From Rhinolophus ferrumequinum (lineage: Eukaryota > Chordata > Mammalia > Chiroptera > Rhinolophidae): a DNA stretch of 64,000 bases. Positions 25,001 through 34,000 of the stretch are shown here, in pieces (within the stretch, counting starts at the first letter, position 1; each line of letters opens with the position of its first letter). The DNA is taken from positions 186,001 through 250,000 of the forward strand of contig NW_022680356.1 in assembly GCF_004115265.2 (NCBI RefSeq), read 5' to 3'. The translations under genes and the position numbers were made by a program. Below the pieces are notes generated by a model. It ran no database searches and was not told where the DNA came from. It saw only the letters and a program-made list of their open reading frames with translations.

Positions 25001-28000
25001 AAATGGAGACTCACGAATGGAAATTATAAAAATCTTAATAAATTATTGATATTTAAGAAAGTATCAGTATTTCTTAAATGAAGAGAAGAACACACCATGA
25101 CCAAGTGGGACTCGTTCCAGGTATTTCAGACTCACTATCCATCGCTGTTAGTAGAGAGCAAACATATCAGGGAACGAGTTAATATAATACACCTAATTTG
25201 TCTAAGGGAAAGACCTTACAATTTCCCCCCAAAGATGTCAAAGAATTAAATACAGAATTACCAGATGACTACAATTACACCCCCAGGTGTACACCCCAAA
25301 GAACCACCACCACGGACTCTAACAGAAATCTGCACACCCATGTGCACAGCAGCGTGATTCACAACAGCCTAAAGGTGGCAACAACCCAAGTGTCATTGAT
25401 GGATGACAGATCAACACAAGGTGGTTGGTGGACTATTTACTCAGCTGAAAAGGAAGGACATTCTGATATGTGGTACCAATATGGATGAACTTTGAAAACA
25501 TTCTGCTAAGTGAAATAAGCCAGATGCATACGGAAAAACAGTATAATTGATTCCACCTAGACGAGGGCCTAGTAAAGTCAAAATCATGGAAAGAAAGTAG
25601 AAGGAGGTGACTGGGAGTTGGGGGCGGGGGGGGCTTCCACTGCATGGGCACAGTGCTTCAGTGTGGGATGATGGAAAGTTCGGAGCATGGATGCACAGCA
25701 ATGTGTGCTTAATGCTGCCAAACCATACACTTGAAAATGGTGAAAATGGTAAATTCTGTTACGTATGTTTCCAAATAAACCCCACAGAACCAGAAGAGGG
25801 TCCAATCTAATGCAAGCATCAAAATAAAAACAGTAACAGAAGACTCAAGAAATAAACCCAGCATCTATGAATCTCTGCTGATGCAAAGAAGTTAACAAAT
25901 GAACGAAAGGAAAGCTCTCCTTTACAGAGTGGCAACTAACAAAGAGAAGAAATGAGGGCATTAGAAAGCAACCATCTGCAACCATCACAGTCATAATGAA
26001 CTCAGCAAAGACCATCGATGGAACAGTAATAATTCCGCAGAGAACTCATCAGCCAGTGGGTAAGGTCAGGTCTGAGGAGAAAAAGGCCTTCCCCACAGCT
26101 GCCCAGTGTGGCTCCAGGAATCACTTATCAGAGAGAACAGTAACACTGCAGTGGATTAACCTAAAGAACACAGGGTTGACGTGATCAATAGCACCACCAC
26201 CCATCACGTGACAAGCCAACATCATGTGCCTCTGAAACGAGATCCTAAATGTCACAAGGAAGCGACACACAAATGTAAACTAAGGGACAGTCTACATAGC
26301 AACTAAAAGAAGCCAAGACATGAAAGGCTAAGGAACCGTTCCAGATTCCAGCAGACTAGAGACACAAGTACAGGTAACACTGGATCCCAGACTGGGGCCC
26401 AGACCAGGAAGGCCATTACTGAGACAGCTGGGGCAATCTCAGAACCAGCTGTGGACCCTGCCAACCCACCCTGCCCTGGTTTTGGTAAGTGTACTGTCAC
26501 TGGGGAGAAAAAGTCCCCATTAGAAAAACACACTGGAACTTCAGGGAGAGGGGACATGTCTGCACACTACCCTGAAATAGCACAGAAGGAAATATAAGCA
26601 CGTTTGTCTATAGAGCACATGAATGAGAACGGTGGGTCTGGCAATGGCATGTACAGTTCTCTACGTTGTCCAAATATCCGTTCTTTAAGTGTAATTACAT
26701 CAAAGTAAGTTTTTTAGGTTTTTTTCAAAACTGAAAAAACCCAAACGAAATGCAACAGAAGAGCGCATGAACTGCCGTCCATCCTGCCACCGCAGAGCCG
26801 GGCTTCTAGAGGCCAGATTGCTGAGTGGAGGCTTGGAAGAGCGTCTGCTGGACAATCAGAAAGTGTATTTCCAAGACTACAGGGCATGGCTTACACCGTG
26901 CATGTCTTTGCTATTGTATTACTTGAAATATGAAGTTCATGTTTTAAGGGCCCTTACGTGCCACCAGTATTTACAAAGAAGTTAAAATTGTTAGATTAAC
27001 AGTCTAGGGCCTCACTGAAACTACCCAAAAAAGTTGTACAAGTCAAATATCTGTCACTGACCCCAGGACAAGCAAGACTGCCACCAGAGGGAATGTAAGG
27101 TACGTTCAGAATCAGCGTCTGAACACCAGGCCCGACCACCCTAGATGGTCCGGGGCTACCTGAGCAGCTAGAGGAGGACTGAAACCCAAGACCAAGGAGC
27201 ACAAAGATCCACAAACTCAAGGTCACCTTGAAATGCCGGAGAGAAGCCGCGACGCCGGGGGCAAGCTCCTTGTCTACCCAGCCCACCATGACGCCATCCA
27301 GCAGGACAGGGAAGCACTCGGTGTACGGCTGGTGTGGAGCTCCATCGACTGGCGTGACCCCTGGGGAATGACAGACCGGGTTATCACATCCGGATGCCTT
27401 TCCAAGATTGGACAGTCCGTCCGGATGGCTGCACCGTCACTGCAGACACCCAGTGATCTTGTTCCTGAAGCAGAATGGCCGCTCAGCGTCAGCATTCCTC
27501 CATGTCATCCATCAACCCAGACCTTCCGCAGTGCCACGTCCTTCCCATCTCTCCTTCTGCAGCCAGACACACTGTCCACCTCTCTGTATTCCCCCCTCCT
27601 TTCTAGCATTTCCTACACTTGGACATTTTAATCACTGGTGGCAAAGACAATTCTTGTCCCTGTAGAGAGAGAACCTACAATTACAGTGATCGTAGCCCAT
27701 GAATCTCGAGTAGTTGGGAATCCCCTTCCCTGGGGCTCCTTCTCAAAGGCCTGGCTCTCCTTGGCAGAATTACTCTTAGGCAGGGCCTTCGTGACTCTTG
27801 ACCCAATGGCCTCTGGCTCGAGAATACCTACCACCTGAGTCCTGGGAGCAGGTTTCAGCGTGGAGACCCCTCCACAGACCACGCCTATCTCCAGATCACA
27901 ACTGAGACCCCGAGGACCGGAAGACTGGAAAGGGCAACATGATGAGTGACTGTGAACCCAAACCCAGTACCACACCTGAAGGCCAGCAAGCAAGACAGTC

Positions 28001-31000
28001 TAGTCCGCCAGTAAAGGCAGAGAGCAGCTGCCAGGCCCCCTGGCTCTGCGGACTTCAGGGTACAGAATGGACAACCTCCTTTTTAACTGCTTCCTGCTCA
28101 GTGACGCAGCGGTCGGACCAGCAGGTACAGTCCAGTGACGCCAACATCACTTCTGGCATTAAATGCTGCTGTAATTTAAATGCTTCAACCTCCTTTTGTT
28201 TTTTAACGAATGAAACAACATGAATTTCTGTTCCACTCATTTGGGAAGCATGCACCTGACCTTCTGTGGAGAAGCCCAGGAGTGGCCCAACTCCTGCACA
28301 GAAGTGACCCAGTCCCTGTGGGAATTCTCACAGCATCTGCCGTGCAAACACACACACCCCACGCACCACGCACCGAGGTTGCAGAGCAAAGCTGGGATGG
28401 ACGCCGTGTACACAAACTGCGTGACCACCTCACATACGGCCGTTAGATGGTTCATCAGGCCGCAGGGCTCCCCGTCAGGGGTGTGCACAGGGCACAGGAA
28501 GCCCCAGGACTCCGGCAGCAGCCTGCGCACTGTGGTGGTCCTCATCTTGGCGAAGTCGGCCCCTCTGTGCACGCAGCGGAAATGGGAGAGGTAGCGGACG
28601 AAGTTCAGCTTGTCTGCCACAACACAAAGTCCAGAGTCTTGCAGGAAGCCAAGACCTTGATAAAACAAAAGTCATTCAAAAACAGACTGCACTTAAAAAG
28701 CCTCCAGATTTCACAACCCGTCTCAGCCTAGCTGGTCGCCTAGCTTTTCTACGAGCACCTCCACAGTAGGGACACCATAGATGATCACACAGCAGCAAGT
28801 GCTCAGAGGGGTTCATCAGAGGGGCTGGCGAACACACAGGCAGCTGTCAGTCCTAAAACAATCTGCACATTATTTATCATGTTAAAAAACGCAGGCTTCT
28901 GGGCCCTCACTGCCACTCTTAAAAGTGCTCCAGCCCATTCTGATACAGAGGCTTAGGGACGAAGGGCAAGAACCCTCCCAACCACCTGTCCAGGTGACCC
29001 TCCCTGAGAGATCTGAGCCGTCTTTAATTTTTTAAGAGGCATAAGAAATGTACTTGATCATCAGAATTAGACTTAAGCTACACAGGCACCTAGTCAAAAG
29101 CCCCGCACTGACATGAAGCCCACTGTTCGGTTTCACCTGTTTTAGACCGCAGGTTCCCAGTAGCAAGAAGATACTCAAATGGTTTTGTAAGGTCTGTTCC
29201 CAGATTAAAAATCTTCATCAAGTTTTCAGTATTTATGGACACATTGGTCTTCTGAGCCTTCTTGTCTAAAGCTATCTTAATAGATACTAACCACGCCTCC
29301 ATTTTTTCCTGAAATAAGAAAAAAATTTAAGTTATGTTTACTTGAAATTACCAATAACAGAAAACTTCCGCCTCATTTCAATTTTTATCAAGGAAATTCT
29401 AGGCTGCTGAAAATTTTCAATCTAATTTTATGGACAGAGCAGACAGACACAAGTTTTTACAGTTCAGTAAGAATTTAAGAATAACTGACTCGACGAGGAA
29501 TCAGGAGATTTGTAAGATTAAATCATTTTAAGGGATCATCATAATATAAAATGCCACCAAATCAACTTACTTATGAATCGTTCTTGTGTCACGCACACTG
29601 TCCACATTCTGCACACTCACACCGTCACATGCACACTTACAGACACTCCCACGGCTCCAGTAACTGACAGTGAGGACTGGAGTGTTGTCATTCTCTCACA
29701 CACACACTCTCTCACACAACCCCCTCCCCCACGTTGCTGTCACACACAGTCTCACACATACCCACATCTCTGGTCACTGACAGTACTGCAGCGTTGCTGT
29801 CTCTCTCTCTCTCTCTCACACACACCCCCTACACACACACCCCACGCGCGGCTCTGGTCACTGACAGTAGTACCGGAGTGTTGCTGTCACCTCCCCCGAC
29901 AGTCACACTCATATACACCTTCACTCACACCGCCAGCTTGGTCACTGACAGTGAGCTCCGAGCGCTGAGGTTAACACTGAATTAGCTCCGAGGCTACACA
30001 CAGGGTTAGTTCCCGCAAGTCTGAGGTCACAGCATTCTCATCAACTGACACACAAGCTTGTTCTGTGTGTTTCTGTGGAAAGACCCCTGCGGACTCAGCA
30101 CCACTGCACGCACAGCCAGCAGCTGTCCTGGTGCCCGAGCAGCGTCAGCCGACGTTGAGAGTTCTCGGCCTCCGTGCACTGAGGAGCCTCACCAGCACTC
30201 CAGCACAGAGCCCGCAGGCCGTAAGCAGCAAAGTCACCAACACAGAGCACAGATGTGAGCAACACAGAACCAAACGGACCCTCATCACAGTATGAGAACT
30301 GGAACGAGAAGGCAGAGCGTCGCCTCCCAGACCTCAACCGGGAGCACGGACACCAGGGGACCAATGAGTCACCACCCTTTGCATGTCTGCGAAGGACCAC
30401 GAAAGCACTGTGAGAACTGACACTGGGGTACAAGGACAGGGCAGCAAGGGGGTGGATGTGGACACACGGGCTCTACTCTGCAGAGCACAACCGTGTGCAA
30501 GGCATGTGTAGAGGCCACTTAGACTTAACCACCACTGTTATGAGCAAGAGTAGGTCCCTTAGTGTTAGGTAAACAAACAAACTAAAGTAGAGCAAAGAGC
30601 TGCAGTAAACTGCCCAGAGAAACGGCAGAAGATGGCCAGTGGGGGCCGTCACCCCGCTGCACAGGTCAACGGCCGGTGAGGGCAGGGCACCCACCTTCAG
30701 AAACATGAGGAAGAGCTGCCCGGGTGTGAGCACTTCCTGGTTCACCAAACTGTCAGGGTTGTCCTCTATGCACTCTCCTTTGGCCAAAGCGAAGAGCTTC
30801 CGGGTCATGAGACAGAGCACGTAAAACTTTTCAGTATTGGATTTCAGGTGGATACAGACGCACTGGCTGTCAAAATAGAAAGAAGCTGAAGACGATTCAG
30901 TTGCCACTACTGGACACCCCACTAACCAATTCATGTTTACTTCAAAGTCCTTGCTCGTTTTCAAAACATCACTTTTTACTTTACAGGCAGTATCAACAGC

Positions 31001-34000
31001 AAAACAGAATATGTTCCCCAGGTCCGGAGCTGTGCTGGCCAACATGGTAGCGACAAGCCACATGAGCTGCTTAAATTTCTGTTACAGCTGACCCTTGAAC
31101 AACACAGGGGTTGGGGCACCGACCCCTGCACAGTTGAAACCTGTAACTTTTGACTCCCCAAAAATTCAACTTTGGAGGGGACTGTTTCCAGGACCCCCAT
31201 GGATACCAAAACCCGCAGGTGACCAAGTCTCTTCTACAAATGTCGTAGAACAATGCATCAGGTCAGCCCTCTGCACCCACAGATCTCCCGACTGAGGACC
31301 GAAAATGCTGTTTTCAATCCACAGCTGGTTGTGAAACCTGGGGTACAGAGTACGTTTGTTGAAAAAGAAATCCACATGTAAGTGGACCCGCACAGTTTGA
31401 ACCTGTGTTATCTGAGGGTCACGTGTAATTTTAAAAGTGGAATGCCATCAAGATTTCAGCCTCTCAGCTGCACCACCCACGCAAGTGCTCAGCACAGCCC
31501 ATGGCTGGTGCTGGTCTAGAGCAGGGCCCCCTCAACAGTCCCCATGGTGACGAGACAGCCCTTCCCTCGGGGGACGAAGTGGACACGTGCCTGCAACTTT
31601 CAAATGGTCAGAAGGACAAACATCTACCTAAGTGCAGAAAAGTAAAGCAAATGTAGTAAAAATGCTTACACCTTGTGAACGTTAAGTGTCCAATGTACTA
31701 CTTTTGCAGCAATTCTGGAGGTTTGAAGTTATTTCAAAATAAAAGCTAGACAGTACAAAAAATAAAATACACCCTCAAACGAGAGGGCGGTGAGGATGGC
31801 CACCGAAATGAAGCAGCCCCTGCTTTGCCAGACGGATTCTACCTCCAGGTCCATCCTGATTCTGATGGCTCAGGAGGCCCCACTACATCAACACCAAGCA
31901 CCAGTGACCCCCACCCCAGGAAACCTGAGGCTGAAGCACACGCACTTAAACAGGAACTCCGCAGCTTGCTCATTTGGACACCACTCAGGAAGACTGAGTT
32001 TCACTCGGAAGCGTTCACCCAGATAGTGAAGAACCTGTTTTTGGGTGGCACAACCCTCGTCCACCACAATCCTTAGCATCTGAGAAACGGAGTTCCTAAA
32101 GAAAGAGTCGTCCTCTTTTCCTTTGATGAGCTCCTGAAAAATCTGATAATCGGAAAAGCCAACAAGTGCCTGGAATACAAGAAAAGTTTTCTTTTAATTG
32201 CAAATAATGACAATCATCCAATTCATTAACAATTCTCTCTTATTTTTTTAATACCCAAGAAACATTAGCACTCCATTATCATTAAATCCAACGTTCTAGG
32301 GGCGGCCGGATGGCTCAGTTGGTCAGAGCACAAGCTCTGAACAACAGGGTTGCCGGTTCGATTCCCACATGGGCCAGTGAGCTGCGCCCTCCACAACTAG
32401 ATCGAAGGACAACGACTTGGAGTTTATGGGCTCTGGAGAAACACACTGTTCCCCAATGTTCCCCAATAAAATTAAAAAAATCCAACACTCCAGAATAAGG
32501 GCATCGCTCGTAAGGCAGACACCACCAGCACGACCGTGGGCCTCGCCTCCTGGAAGTCTCAGCCTGTAATGTCCTCCCTGAACCAGGGCTTCCCCTCGTT
32601 GGGCCAGCTAACTCTGGAGAAGACAGAAAGGCCCAGCGGGGGGACCTGATGCCTCTTGCCCACAGCCCGCTCTCACTAGCCGCTCTCACCGTGGAAGGGG
32701 GCCCTGCAGCCCAGTCGGGCCTTCTACATGACTGCAGCCCCGACAACTCTTGTGACCTCTGGAGGCCCCAGCCAGAACTGCGCAAATTCCTGTCCACAGG
32801 AACTGGGACACAGAAACGCTCACCGATGTGTTTTACACCACCAAACACCAAGGTAATGTGTTATGCAGTAGGTAACTGACACAGCATGAACTCTGCAAAG
32901 GAGAACCTGTCCATTCTGCACAAGAAACCACTGCATCACTAAAGAAATACATTCAGCAAGTCCCACCTTCAGTGCAAATCCCAAAGGAAGAAAAAACAGC
33001 TCTTTCCGGTAAATGAAGTTCAACATCACCGTGCCATTTTCCAAGTAGTGAAGGTTCATGTTGACGGCGGAATGTTCTTCCCTCACACAGTGCATTGACA
33101 CTCCTGTGGGAACAAAGCCAGGAGCTCAGGAACCCAAAGCTGCTTCAATCATTGTTTTTTCCTGAATTATTTTTACCCTTAGAAATAATTAGAGCCAAAT
33201 TGCTGTTTAGCCAAGACTGGCAACCAAAAATGCCTCCAAACCTTGCCAAGTGTCCCCTGGGGTGCAAAATCGCCCTTGAACAAAGGCCAGGTGGCTATCA
33301 ACCAGAGAGCCGAGGGGAGGGGCGAGCCATGGAACCTGGACCAGGTTCTGGGGCCACACGCCCCTCTAGCCGAGTCAGGCCAGCCTCCAGTTTCTGACAC
33401 AGTAACATAAATACATGTGTTCTTTCAGTTTAAAAGGAATGGAGCAGTACAAAAGGTGGGTTTCCTACCATGAAATCTCAACACAGACAAGCTTGATAGA
33501 AAAACAAAAATGTATATATATGAGAGAAAAACGTCAATGATTTTAGACGCATCTCCTTTAAAAAAATAATGGCTTAAGACTTTTCTATAAGAATGTTCCA
33601 AGAATCACTGCAGCTTACCGTACTGGGTATAGCCAGGTCCCCTGGATCTCCATTTGGGTCTCACCGTAGCAATGGGGAAATTTCTCCGAGGCATGATCAA
33701 CATTCTGACGACCTTTTCGATGCCATTGACTATAAAATAGCCTCCCATTTCCTGCCAAAGAGACGACTTATCATGTTAAACAAAGATATGTCACTAACTT
33801 AAATGGGACACCAACTAACTGCAAACATCAAAGTCACTCCCACAGATGCGGTGTAATGTGCTGAGAGGGGCATACAGGTGACAGAGCCATGGGTCCCTGG
33901 GAAACTGTCAGTGTGTGAACTAAATCTTCTCAAGCACACAAAAAAGGTGCAGGGGCCTGGGAGGAAAGTATGGAAGGAAATCAAAGTACTTTCTCTACCA

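Noticed and set aside
27628-27993. 121-codon frame on the minus strand in POLR1B intron 9
   Set aside because: No family resemblance and no splice consensus linking it to neighbouring exons.
29690-29850. CA-rich repeated stretch considered as a CRISPR-like array
   Set aside because: Units are microsatellite and minisatellite text with no constant spacer length, in a mammalian intron.
32310-32498. 62-codon frame, or a possible tRNA gene, at the SINE
   Set aside because: The A and B boxes belong to a tRNA-derived SINE with an A tail and flanking duplications; no closed acceptor stem or mature tRNA fold.
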